Positions 1 through 7,127 of a stretch of DNA of 18,010 nt are shown one piece after another (position 1 is the first letter of the stretch; each line of letters starts with the position of its first letter). The translations under genes and the position numbers were made by a program. The notes beneath the pieces are model-generated. The model ran no database searches, had not been told where the DNA came from, and saw only the letters and a program-made list of their open reading frames with translations. Source of the stretch: an uncultured Lachnospiraceae bacterium (lineage in GTDB: Bacteria; Bacillota; Clostridia; Lachnospirales; Lachnospiraceae); NCBI GenBank assembly GCA_934437985.1, contig CAKSBI010000040.1, positions 1-18,010 on the forward strand, written 5' to 3'.

Positions 1-1
1 G

Positions 2-376
2 GAGATCATTGAGCTTGCCCACGAGACTTACCCATCTGTTTTAAAGTACAATGATGAAAACTCATTAAGCTGCGTTCTTACGATGGCATATTTTACTGCA
101 CCGGCGTATTACAACATTGTGAGGGAATTCCCAGGTGGTAAAGGTTTTGCAGACTTTGTATTCATTCCGCGTTCTAATGCTGGCTGGAGACCCGCGATGG
201 TGGTAGAGCTTAAGTATAATAAGTCAGCTGATACAGCAATTAAGCAGATCAGGGAGAACAGATACAATGGGGCGTTAGCAGGATACAGTGATAAAATTAT
301 GCTGGTCGGGGTCAACTATGATGCAGACGGCAGTGATAAGAAGCATACATGTGTGATTGAGGAATGGAATGGGTGA
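2..376 (+). CDS. C-terminal end of PD-(D/E)XK nuclease-domain protein (5'-partial)
   Basis: The reading frame is open from the first bases of the window and ends at TGA 374-376, so only the last 124 residues are present. A Met codon at 83 lies inside the domain and has no ribosome binding site, so it is not the start. The visible part has the PD-(D/E)XK fold signature: Gly-Phe-Ala-Asp (Asp codon at 152-154), then about 17 residues later hydrophobic-Glu-Leu-Lys (the ExK pair), then a Gln-Ile-x-x-x-x-Tyr helix. This matches the C-terminal nuclease-like domain (PDDEXK_9/DUF1703 type) of a common clostridial and Bacteroidetes family whose N-terminus is an AAA-type ATPase. That N-terminal part would lie upstream and is inferred, not seen. 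The family is abundant and multicopy, with no established physiological role. It converges on the kinase gene, with 14 bp between the stop codons. Confidence 0.72.
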   Translation, partial: EIIELAHETYPSVLKYNDENSLSCVLTMAYFTAPAYYNIVREFPGGKGFADFVFIPRSNAGWRPAMVVELKYNKSADTAIKQIRENRYNGALAGYSDKIMLVGVNYDADGSDKKHTCVIEEWNG

Positions 377-390
377 TATAACAGATAATG

Positions 391-1227
391 TCATACCCGG
401 TTGTACAGCATCCTGATAAGCTCAGGAATCGTACATTCAAAGTCAACCCCATACCAGTTGTGGGTTTTATTTTTGAGTGTGGCTTCAAGGGTAACAGCCG
501 TATAATCAACGGCAAGCCTTACTGCCTTTTCAAGGTTATATCCGTCATGTAGCAGTGCACCTGTAAGGGTACTTGCAAATAAGTCACCGGTTCCGTGGAA
601 TATAGAATCGATGTGGGGCCTGAAGTATTCAAATGTGGAACCGTCTTCAAGCCTTGCGGCAATTCCATTTTCTTTACCACGGATAATGCTCGTTATAATA
701 ATATTAGAAGCTCCGGTATCACTCAGTCTGTCTAATATATCGTTTACATATGAAGCATTATAGGTTGTCCTGTACGGTACGCCTGCCATAATTGCGGCTT
801 CAGTAATGTTAGGGATAATATATGCGGCCTTACGGCAAAGTGAAGTAACTGCTCTGGCATATGCTTCATCAAAACCGGCATACATTTTCCCATTATCTGC
901 AAAAACGGGGTCGACAATGGTTAATGTGTCATCTGTGGCGAATTCATCATAAAAATCAGAAATAAGCTGTATATGTTTTGTCGTTCCAAGATATCCTGTC
1001 AGGATTCCGTCAAAATGTATATCCAAGGTTTTCCAGTGATCCATAATATTACGTATATCGCCATAGAGATCATTGAATGTGAAACCGGGGAACATAGTAT
1101 GGGTTGATAAGACAGCTGTCGGTATTACTGATACTTCAATTCCCATTGCTGATATCACCGGCAGGGCAATAGTCTGCGAACACTTGCCAATACAGGAAAT
1201 ATCCTGGATACTCACGATTCTTTTCAT
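391..1227 (-). CDS. pdxY: Pyridoxal/pyridoxamine kinase (PdxY/PdxK-like)
   Basis: The protein of 278 residues is a ribokinase-fold vitamin B6 kinase that would phosphorylate pyridoxal or pyridoxamine with ATP in the cytosol, salvaging the vitamin to pyridoxal phosphate. The N-terminus has the family pattern Ile-Gln-Asp-Ile-Ser-Cys-Ile-Gly-Lys-Cys-Ser (residues 7-17). Asp-Pro-Val-x-Ala-Asp-x-Gly-Lys-x-Tyr is at 106-116, and the anion-hole and catalytic motif His-Gly-Thr-Gly-Asp at 211-215 has Asp215 as the likely base. The open frame continues 27 codons upstream, but a GAGGAA ribosome binding site sits 6 nt before the ATG at 1225-1227, so that start is chosen. The length is normal for the family. 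It is divergent from the GGDEF gene and is probably expressed alone. Pyridoxamine versus pyridoxal preference, and a possible hydroxymethylpyrimidine side activity, cannot be decided from sequence; the symbol names the family only. Confidence 0.85.
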   Translation of the reverse strand: MKRIVSIQDISCIGKCSQTIALPVISAMGIEVSVIPTAVLSTHTMFPGFTFNDLYGDIRNIMDHWKTLDIHFDGILTGYLGTTKHIQLISDFYDEFATDDTLTIVDPVFADNGKMYAGFDEAYARAVTSLCRKAAYIIPNITEAAIMAGVPYRTTYNASYVNDILDRLSDTGASNIIITSIIRGKENGIAARLEDGSTFEYFRPHIDSIFHGTGDLFASTLTGALLHDGYNLEKAVRLAVDYTAVTLEATLKNKTHNWYGVDFECTIPELIRMLYNRV

Positions 1228-1240
1228 AGTCTGTTCCTCT

Positions 1241-1269
1241 TTGCATTTGATATAGTATGTGTTATTATA
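1241..1269. promoter_or_regulatory. Possible overlapping divergent promoters, pdxY (-) and GGDEF gene (+)
   Basis: On the plus strand TTGCAT (1241-1246) and TATTAT (1263-1268) are separated by 16 bp. On the minus strand a perfect TATAAT is read from 1269 back to 1264, with only a poor -35. The two -10 boxes overlap, so the divergent genes could share or compete for polymerase binding. This rests on consensus matching alone in an AT-rich spacer. Confidence 0.35.
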
Positions 1270-1334
1270 TACATGATCAGGGCATATTAATATGACCAAT
1301 TCCAGCACAACTTATAATACCAGATTTTATGGGC

Positions 1335-1340
1335 GGAGGG
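1335..1340 (+). promoter_or_regulatory. Ribosome binding site deciding a GTG start
   Basis: GGAGGG sits 5 nt upstream of GTG 1346, much stronger than anything in front of the in-frame ATG at 1292. It lies within the open frame, so both starts could be used, but it favours the shorter protein. Confidence 0.6.
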
Positions 1341-1345
1341 AAGAA

Positions 1346-2437
1346 GTGAAGAACATACTTTCATCAATTACAGATTGGATCAATAAAGATACTGTTGGAG
1401 TGTATGAAAACAGATTGCAGGCCGTTGTAATGAGATGCACATCAATCATAAGTGCTGTGTATTATATATTCCTTGCAGTGCTTTTTATATTAAATGGACA
1501 GGTAATACTTGGTATATATGATTTACTTGGAATATCAGTTTTGTGCTATTCAGTGTACTTAACATACAGAAGGCATGTAAAGGAAGCATTCTGGATATAT
1601 AATCTGTCACTTGTGTTCCTTGTGATATTTCAGGTTATATATGCAGGGTGGGAGATAGGTTTTCAGTACAGTATATTCCTGCTTATAATTGTAACCATGT
1701 TTACGACATATTATCCGCTGGTTATTAAGCTGGTTTTATCAGCAGCATATACAATTTTATTCTGTGCGGTTTATATGTATGCAGAACTTCATATGCCATA
1801 TGTTATATTTATTAATGATACCGGGAGACTTGTGTCGGTAGTGAATGCCATATATGTTTTTGGATGTTTGGCAGTTGCCGGGTTTTATTTTAGTGCGAGA
1901 AGCTCCGAGATGGAAAAAAAGCTTATTAAGTATAATAAGACGCTTGAAAGGCTTGCTTTTTTCGACCCGCTTACAGGTCTGTATAACAGAAGACAGATGA
2001 TAAGCTTTCTTGAGCGGAAGCTTGGTACAATGACTGATGATGGCAGCCATGGGCTTACGGTCGCCATTGGTGATATTGATTATTTTAAGAAAGTAAATGA
2101 TGTATACGGACACGAGTGCGGAGACAGGGTCCTGAAGGATGTTTCTGCTTTGATCAATGATTATGTTGAAAAGAAAGGAATTGCTGCAAGATGGGGCGGC
2201 GAGGAATTCCTTATGATATTTCCGGATACTGACAGGGAGCAGGCAGTCAGCTTTATTAATGTACTTATTAAAGATATAAGGGAGCATGAGATTGATTATA
2301 ATGGACAGGTAGTTAAAGTTACAATGTCATTTGGCGTATGTCAGTATGATAATAACCTGACAATAGATGAGTTGATCAATAAGGCGGATATGAATCTGTA
2401 TTCTGCAAAAAAAGGTGGAAGAGACAGGGTTGTGTAA
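1346..2437 (+). CDS. Membrane-bound GGDEF diguanylate cyclase
   Basis: This is a probable diguanylate cyclase making cyclic di-GMP from two GTP at the cytoplasmic membrane. The N-terminal half (about residues 30-185 from the GTG start) holds around six hydrophobic segments; a short linker follows. The GGDEF domain starts at Phe-Phe-Asp-Pro-Leu-Thr-Gly-Leu-Tyr-Asn-Arg-Arg. It has the Gly-Asp-Ile-Asp-Tyr-Phe-Lys metal-binding strand, an intact Gly-Gly-Glu-Glu-Phe active-site loop (residues 284-288) and the terminal Ala-Asp-x-x-Leu-Tyr-x-Ala-Lys. The positions that would form the RxxD inhibitory site read Glu-Lys-Lys-Gly, so product feedback through that site is not expected. Start choice: ATG at 1292 is in frame but has only weak Shine-Dalgarno pairing, whereas GGAGGG at 1335-1340 lies 5 nt before GTG 1346, giving 363 residues. 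The membrane sensor region resembles no domain I can name. The next gene on the same strand encodes a secreted protease 53 bp downstream. Confidence 0.85.
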   Translation: MKNILSSITDWINKDTVGVYENRLQAVVMRCTSIISAVYYIFLAVLFILNGQVILGIYDLLGISVLCYSVYLTYRRHVKEAFWIYNLSLVFLVIFQVIYAGWEIGFQYSIFLLIIVTMFTTYYPLVIKLVLSAAYTILFCAVYMYAELHMPYVIFINDTGRLVSVVNAIYVFGCLAVAGFYFSARSSEMEKKLIKYNKTLERLAFFDPLTGLYNRRQMISFLERKLGTMTDDGSHGLTVAIGDIDYFKKVNDVYGHECGDRVLKDVSALINDYVEKKGIAARWGGEEFLMIFPDTDREQAVSFINVLIKDIREHEIDYNGQVVKVTMSFGVCQYDNNLTIDELINKADMNLYSAKKGGRDRVV

Positions 2438-2490
2438 CAGACTTATTTGTGACACATACAGAGTTTATCGTATAACCGGAAGGTGATAGT

Positions 2491-4653
2491 ATGAATGTAT
2501 GTAGAAGATATGCAATGATATGTATGCTCGTTATTGTTAGTTTTATATATTGCATTACAGAAATGCGCGGTCAGGCATCTGCCTCTGCAGATATTGCAAT
2601 ATGGCGCACTACAGGTGTAGTATTTGAAGCTTCGCAGACAGAAGCCCCGGAAGCAGAATATGGGTTAAATGATGGAGATTATCAGATAGAGGATGTCAGG
2701 GTTATTGCATGTATGGATGGAGTAAACTATTGTACTGCGAGGCTTACTTATAATACTGATAAGTACACAGTTCAGAAGGTTCTTGATATACTTGGCAGGT
2801 CTGCAGGGTATATACATATAGAAGAAGATTCAACGTTGTATTCAGATAGTCTGTTGTTCAAAAAGACGGATTCTTATATTACTTCACAATGGTATCTTGA
2901 CGCTATTGATGCAAAAGAAGCATGGGATGCGGAGCCTGAACCCGGTAAGGCTGTTGTAGTTGCCGTAATTGATACAGGGGTTGATTACACACACAGGGAT
3001 CTTAAGGATAATATATGGATTAATGATGCTGAGGCATATGGAATCCCAGGGATTGATGATGATAACAACGGAGTAGTCGATGATATATATGGTGCCAATT
3101 TCGCCGCTGATAATACAGACCCTGATAAAATGGGTGATCCGATGGATACAGAAGATGGACACGGGACCCATGTTGCTGGAATAATTGCAATGGACAAGGA
3201 TAATGGTGGTGGATGTGGAATAGCTTATTCTTCTAAGATAATGCCGGTAAAGGCAGGTAATGCGGATGGAAAATTTAAGCTGTCCTCTGTTATTGCCGCA
3301 CTGGATTATGCTGTTAATATGGATGCAGATGTTATTAATATGTCATTTGGTACATACACGGAATCCTCTGTGCTAAAATCAATGTTAGAACATGCCGGCA
3401 GGAAGTGTGTTCTTGTAGCGGCAGCAGGAAATGATGGATATGTAACCTCTGATTATGCGGATGAAAAAGCAAAGTCGGTCTACCCGGCATCATATCCTTG
3501 CGTTATCGGTGTAATGGCTGTTGATACCGGGCTGAATGTTCCGGCATGGTCTAACTATGATTATGAGCTCCACAGTGGTACGGATTATGATATTGCGGCG
3601 CCAGGATATAATATATTATCAACAATGCCCGGTGGAAAATATGCGTACATGCATGGTACTTCGATGGCTGCACCGATGGTGTCGGCCACGGCCGCAATAT
3701 TATGTGGCAGTATTGATAAGAGTACAATAAGTGATCCTGTATCTTATATAAGGTCTCAGATTACTGAGGCAACTAAGGCTTCAACGTATAAGTATGCGGC
3801 GGATGGAAAGAAGATTACATATCCCCTGCTTAATGTGTACGATTCCATTACAGCGTTTCCGGGTATTGACATGTATGTTAATGGATTTAAGTATTATGAT
3901 AATGCCGGTAATGCAGAGTTTGAACGGCAGCTTGATATAGAAGGCCGTACAGAAGCGGATATATATTGTGGATTCCGTATAAGTAATCTGTGGTCTGCGG
4001 CAAAAGATATTACAGTGAGTGTAAAAGCTGACAGTCCTGTATGTACAGGCAGTAATGAAGTTATTGATATTAAGACAATGCATCCGGTAAGTGCTATAGA
4101 TATTCAATGTGGTGCACAGGAAGCATATGTATTCCATTTTGCCGGGGAAGCCGGTAAGACATATAATATTCCGGTAATATACACATTAAAAGCTGTTATG
4201 GATGATGGTGATAAGAACGGTACGGAGTATATAAAGGAATTCAGGGATAATATTACGATATATGTAAAGGCTTCTAAGACCGGGACATCCGATGAACAGG
4301 TTATGGCAGGGGTGTCAGGACAGTCAGCGGATTCCGTGATATCCGGTACGGCAGATAATATGTCTGTAACTGTCCGAAGGGTAAAGGGGCTGTCATGTAA
4401 AAAGAAGCGTACGGCAAAGAAGTATAAAAATGTTATATCATGGAACAGGGTTTTAGGCGCCGGAAAGTATATCATATATTGTTCTGAAAAGAAGAAGACC
4501 GGATATAAGAAAATTGCGGCAACTGCTAAAAAATCATATGTTCATATATTTACGTCAAAGAAGACATATTATTATAAGATAAGGGCATATGCCATGTATG
4601 ATGGGAAGAAAGTGTATGGCAGATATTCCCGGGTTTTAAAGGTGAAAAGATAG
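2491..4653 (+). CDS. Secreted S8 subtilisin-like serine protease with basic C-terminal Fn3-like domain
   Basis: This is a 720-residue extracellular or surface endopeptidase. The N-terminus (about residues 1-31) is a signal peptide: basic Arg-Arg, a hydrophobic core at 9-22, and an Ala-Ser-Ala-like cleavage zone near 29-33. Residues about 60-125 look like a propeptide/inhibitor segment. The S8 catalytic domain covers about 135-455 and the catalytic set is complete: Asp161 (Val-Ile-Asp-Thr-Gly-Val), His224 (Gly-His-Gly-Thr-His-Val-Ala-Gly), oxyanion Asn314 (Ala-Ala-Gly-Asn-Asp) and Ser391 (Gly-Thr-Ser-Met-Ala-Ala-Pro). An acidic, Asp/Asn-rich insertion at 188-222 may bind calcium. A beta-rich middle region (about 455-595) and a Ser/Thr/Gly-rich linker lead to a C-terminal domain (about 630-720) that is unusually rich in Lys and Tyr and resembles the Fn3-like modules of clostridial surface proteins. 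No LPXTG motif or transmembrane anchor is seen; the basic tail may bind cell wall by charge (inference). A GGAAGG ribosome binding site precedes ATG 2491. The natural substrate is unknown. Confidence 0.92.
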   Translation: MNVCRRYAMICMLVIVSFIYCITEMRGQASASADIAIWRTTGVVFEASQTEAPEAEYGLNDGDYQIEDVRVIACMDGVNYCTARLTYNTDKYTVQKVLDILGRSAGYIHIEEDSTLYSDSLLFKKTDSYITSQWYLDAIDAKEAWDAEPEPGKAVVVAVIDTGVDYTHRDLKDNIWINDAEAYGIPGIDDDNNGVVDDIYGANFAADNTDPDKMGDPMDTEDGHGTHVAGIIAMDKDNGGGCGIAYSSKIMPVKAGNADGKFKLSSVIAALDYAVNMDADVINMSFGTYTESSVLKSMLEHAGRKCVLVAAAGNDGYVTSDYADEKAKSVYPASYPCVIGVMAVDTGLNVPAWSNYDYELHSGTDYDIAAPGYNILSTMPGGKYAYMHGTSMAAPMVSATAAILCGSIDKSTISDPVSYIRSQITEATKASTYKYAADGKKITYPLLNVYDSITAFPGIDMYVNGFKYYDNAGNAEFERQLDIEGRTEADIYCGFRISNLWSAAKDITVSVKADSPVCTGSNEVIDIKTMHPVSAIDIQCGAQEAYVFHFAGEAGKTYNIPVIYTLKAVMDDGDKNGTEYIKEFRDNITIYVKASKTGTSDEQVMAGVSGQSADSVISGTADNMSVTVRRVKGLSCKKKRTAKKYKNVISWNRVLGAGKYIIYCSEKKKTGYKKIAATAKKSYVHIFTSKKTYYYKIRAYAMYDGKKVYGRYSRVLKVKR

Positions 4654-4677
4654 GCCGGCAGAGGTTATACGATACCC

Positions 4678-4723
4678 AAAGAGACCATTCACATACTGAT
4701 ACTAATATGTGAATGGTCTCTTT
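4678..4723. terminator. Perfect 18-bp hairpin, probable bidirectional terminator
   Basis: Arms 4678-4695 (AAAGAGACCATTCACATA) and 4706-4723 are perfectly complementary around a 10-nt loop. The stem begins with AAA and ends with TTT, giving a short U run on either transcript. It lies 24 bp after the protease stop and 46 bp beyond the YjfB stop on the other strand, the right place to end both transcripts. Confidence 0.8.
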
Positions 4724-4769
4724 GACATGTGACGGATACAGGAACCGGGAACATTGTGGCAGCAGCCTG

Positions 4770-4964
4770 TTATACGAGTATATCAATATGGCCGGCATTC
4801 ATTATTCCGGATGGAGCCTGCTGCTGTGGAATCTCTGACAGCATGGCAGCAAACTGTTCACCTGTCTCTGTAACGGTATCAAGTGCCATATCAAGCACTT
4901 TTGTGCTAATCTGATTCATAAGATCAGCCTGAGATGAATTCATTGCAAGTCCTGTAATGTTCAT
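4770..4964 (-). CDS. YjfB-family small protein (putative motility protein)
   Basis: The protein has 64 residues and no signal peptide or membrane segment. The pattern matches the YjfB family (Pfam YjfB_motility): a short N-terminus containing Met-Asn-Ser-Ser-Gln-Ala-Asp-Leu, a helix running Gln-Ile-Ser-Thr-Lys-Val-Leu-Asp-Met-Ala-Leu-Asp, then an acidic/Thr segment, a Gln-rich tract and a Gly/Pro tail. Family members occur in flagellated Firmicutes and are labelled motility-related; no biochemical role is established. An excellent AAGGAGGG ribosome binding site lies 6 nt before the ATG. It starts 33 bp after the ppk stop on the same strand, without an intervening terminator, so it is probably the last gene of the ppx-ppk transcript. 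It could also be an independent gene. The family assignment comes from pattern memory of a short protein and is moderately secure. Confidence 0.72.
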   Translation of the reverse strand: MNITGLAMNSSQADLMNQISTKVLDMALDTVTETGEQFAAMLSEIPQQQAPSGIMNAGHIDILV

Positions 4965-4997
4965 GGGAATCCCTCCTTATCGTTTTTATCGGTTATA

Positions 4998-7127
4998 TTA
5001 CTCCGGTTTTTTCATTGGTTCAAAGGTTCTGGAAAGATTTTTTTCATGCCTCCGCTGCTTTGTGAGCTCTATAGCTTCGCTGCAGAAATAATCCTGTGAT
5101 GAGAGTGGTTCATCATCGCCCGGTGTTAAAGTAACATAAGAACCGTCAGGCTGCTTTATTCTTGTCTTGACGTTGTCACGAAGTTGAATATCAAGAATGT
5201 GTATTATCCTTGTTTTAAGCTCCTGGGCTTCTACAGGAAACAGGATTTCGACACGTTTGTCAAGATTACGCGGCATCCAGTCCGCACTTCCCATATATAT
5301 ATCTTCGTATCCGTCATTGTAAAAATAATATATCCTTGAGTGTTCAAGGAAGTTGCCTACAATAGAGTGGACTGTAATATTATCACTTACACCCGGTATC
5401 CCGACCTTAAGGCAGCATATCCCCCTTACGATAAGGTCGATCCTGACACCGGCAGCAGAAGCCTCATAAAGTGCGGCAATAATCTTATGGTCGCACAGAG
5501 AATTCATTTTTGCAATGATCCTGGCTTCTTTGCCTTCGCGGGCATTGATGGTTTCGCGTGTAATACAATCCATAAACTTATCCCTTAACCAGAGCGGGGC
5601 AAGAACAAGCTTATTCCATGCAAGTGGTTCAGAATATCCGGACAGCATATTGAATACGGCAGTGGCATCTTCACCAATAGGATGTGAGCAGGTAAATAAC
5701 CCCATGTCAGTATAAAGCTTGGCCGTTGAATCGTTATAATTACCTGTACCGAGATGGACATAGCGTCTTATGCCGTCTTCTTCACGGCGGACAACAAGAG
5801 TTATCTTGCTGTGTGTCTTAAGTCCTACAAGGCCATATATAACATGGCAGCCGGCCTGTTCAAGCTTTCGGGCCCAGATTATGTTGTTTTCCTCGTCAAA
5901 TCTTGCCTTAAGTTCGACAAGGACAGATACCTGCTTCCCATTTTCGGCAGCCTGTGCAAGAGAAGATATGATTGGTGAATTACTGCTTACACGGTACAGG
6001 GTCTGCTTGATCGCAAGGACATCAGGGTCAGTTGATGCCTGCCTTACAAAGTCTACAACAGGGTCGAAGGTCTGGTAAGGATGATGAAGCAGAATATCCT
6101 TTTCGCGTATCTGTGAAAATATATTCTTATCGGGATCGATCTCAGGGACAGGCTGTGGTTTGTATGGTCTGTTTCTGAGATTATCATAACCGGTTAAGCC
6201 ATAAAGCTTCATCAGGAAGGTCAGGTCAAGCGGACCGGAAATCTTGTATATGTCATCATTATTAATATTAAATACCTTTTTCAGGTACTTTAGCAGACGT
6301 TTGTCTATTCCACGTTCAACCTCAAGCTTTATTACCTCTCCCCACTGTCTTTTTTTAATCTGTTTTTCAATCTCGGTAAGGAGGTCAGCTGCTTCATCTT
6401 CGTCGATCGTAAGGTCAGCATTACGCATAACCCTGTATGGAAATGCGCATAGTACGTCATAATTAAGGAATAATTTGTCAATATTTTTCTCTATTATCTG
6501 TTCCAGCAGAATGTATGCAATATTGTCAGGATCCTTAGCCGGAATACGTACAAGTCTTGTCAGGACTGAAGGAACCTGTACGGTGGCAAATTCACACTCA
6601 TCGCCGGACTTTGGGTTATTAAGAAGAGCAGCTATATTAAGGGACTTATTCCTTATAAGTGGAAATGGTCTTGAAGAATCTACAGCCATAGGGGTAAGCA
6701 CAGGATATACTTCCCTGGAAAAAAATCTGTCTGCAAATTCAGCCTGCTCGTCTGTCATGTCCTCGTAGTTCGTAACCAGTTCGATATTATTATGAAGCAG
6801 TGATGGGATAAATGTGTCATTATACAGTGAATACTGCATATCAACAAGTTCATGTTCACGTTCACTTATTGCAAGAAGCTGCTTATCTGCTGTCAGTCCT
6901 GCCATGTCAGGCTTGGTGTAGCCGGCATGTACCATGTCCTTAAGCGATGCTACCCTTATCATAACGAACTCATCAAGGTTAGAGGAAGTGATGCTTAAGA
7001 ACTTAAGTCTTTCAAGCAGTGGGAGGGTTTCGTCGTAAGCTTCGGCAAGAACTCTGTGGTTGAATTCCATCCAGCTCAGCTCCCTGTTGTCATAATAGTC
7101 AGGATTTTTATATATGTTATCAGACAT
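4998..7127 (-). CDS. ppk1: Polyphosphate kinase 1
   Basis: The 709-residue enzyme reversibly transfers the gamma-phosphate of ATP to a growing inorganic polyphosphate chain. All PPK1 parts are present. The N-domain opens with Asn-Arg-Glu-Leu-Ser-Trp-Met-Glu-Phe-Asn (14-23) and Ser-Asn-Leu-Asp-Glu-Phe. The head domain has Thr-Pro-Met-Ala-Val-Asp. Two phospholipase-D-like catalytic halves follow: His439 in Lys-Thr-His-Ser-Lys is the expected autophosphorylated residue, His458 lies in His-Leu-Gly-Thr-Gly-Asn-Tyr-Asn, and His596 is in Leu-Glu-His-Ser-Arg. The 157-residue spacing between His439 and His596 is the same as between His435 and His592 of the E. coli enzyme, as I recall it. AAGGAGA precedes ATG 7125-7127. 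The start overlaps the end of the exopolyphosphatase gene by 8 nt, so the two opposing activities are translationally coupled. The last residues are charged with no extra domain. Polyphosphate is linked to stress survival and motility, which fits the YjfB neighbour. Confidence 0.96.
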   Translation of the reverse strand: MSDNIYKNPDYYDNRELSWMEFNHRVLAEAYDETLPLLERLKFLSITSSNLDEFVMIRVASLKDMVHAGYTKPDMAGLTADKQLLAISEREHELVDMQYSLYNDTFIPSLLHNNIELVTNYEDMTDEQAEFADRFFSREVYPVLTPMAVDSSRPFPLIRNKSLNIAALLNNPKSGDECEFATVQVPSVLTRLVRIPAKDPDNIAYILLEQIIEKNIDKLFLNYDVLCAFPYRVMRNADLTIDEDEAADLLTEIEKQIKKRQWGEVIKLEVERGIDKRLLKYLKKVFNINNDDIYKISGPLDLTFLMKLYGLTGYDNLRNRPYKPQPVPEIDPDKNIFSQIREKDILLHHPYQTFDPVVDFVRQASTDPDVLAIKQTLYRVSSNSPIISSLAQAAENGKQVSVLVELKARFDEENNIIWARKLEQAGCHVIYGLVGLKTHSKITLVVRREEDGIRRYVHLGTGNYNDSTAKLYTDMGLFTCSHPIGEDATAVFNMLSGYSEPLAWNKLVLAPLWLRDKFMDCITRETINAREGKEARIIAKMNSLCDHKIIAALYEASAAGVRIDLIVRGICCLKVGIPGVSDNITVHSIVGNFLEHSRIYYFYNDGYEDIYMGSADWMPRNLDKRVEILFPVEAQELKTRIIHILDIQLRDNVKTRIKQPDGSYVTLTPGDDEPLSSQDYFCSEAIELTKQRRHEKNLSRTFEPMKKPE

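Noticed and set aside
1757..2287. Open frame of 176 codons on the minus strand inside the GGDEF gene
   Set aside because: It is antisense to the conserved GGDEF domain, with no ribosome binding site and low-quality composition.
2447..2476. Promoter-like pair TTGTGA and TATAAC with 18-bp spacing before the subtilase
   Set aside because: The implied transcription start (near 2483) falls inside the ribosome binding site, leaving no usable leader, so it is unlikely to drive this gene.
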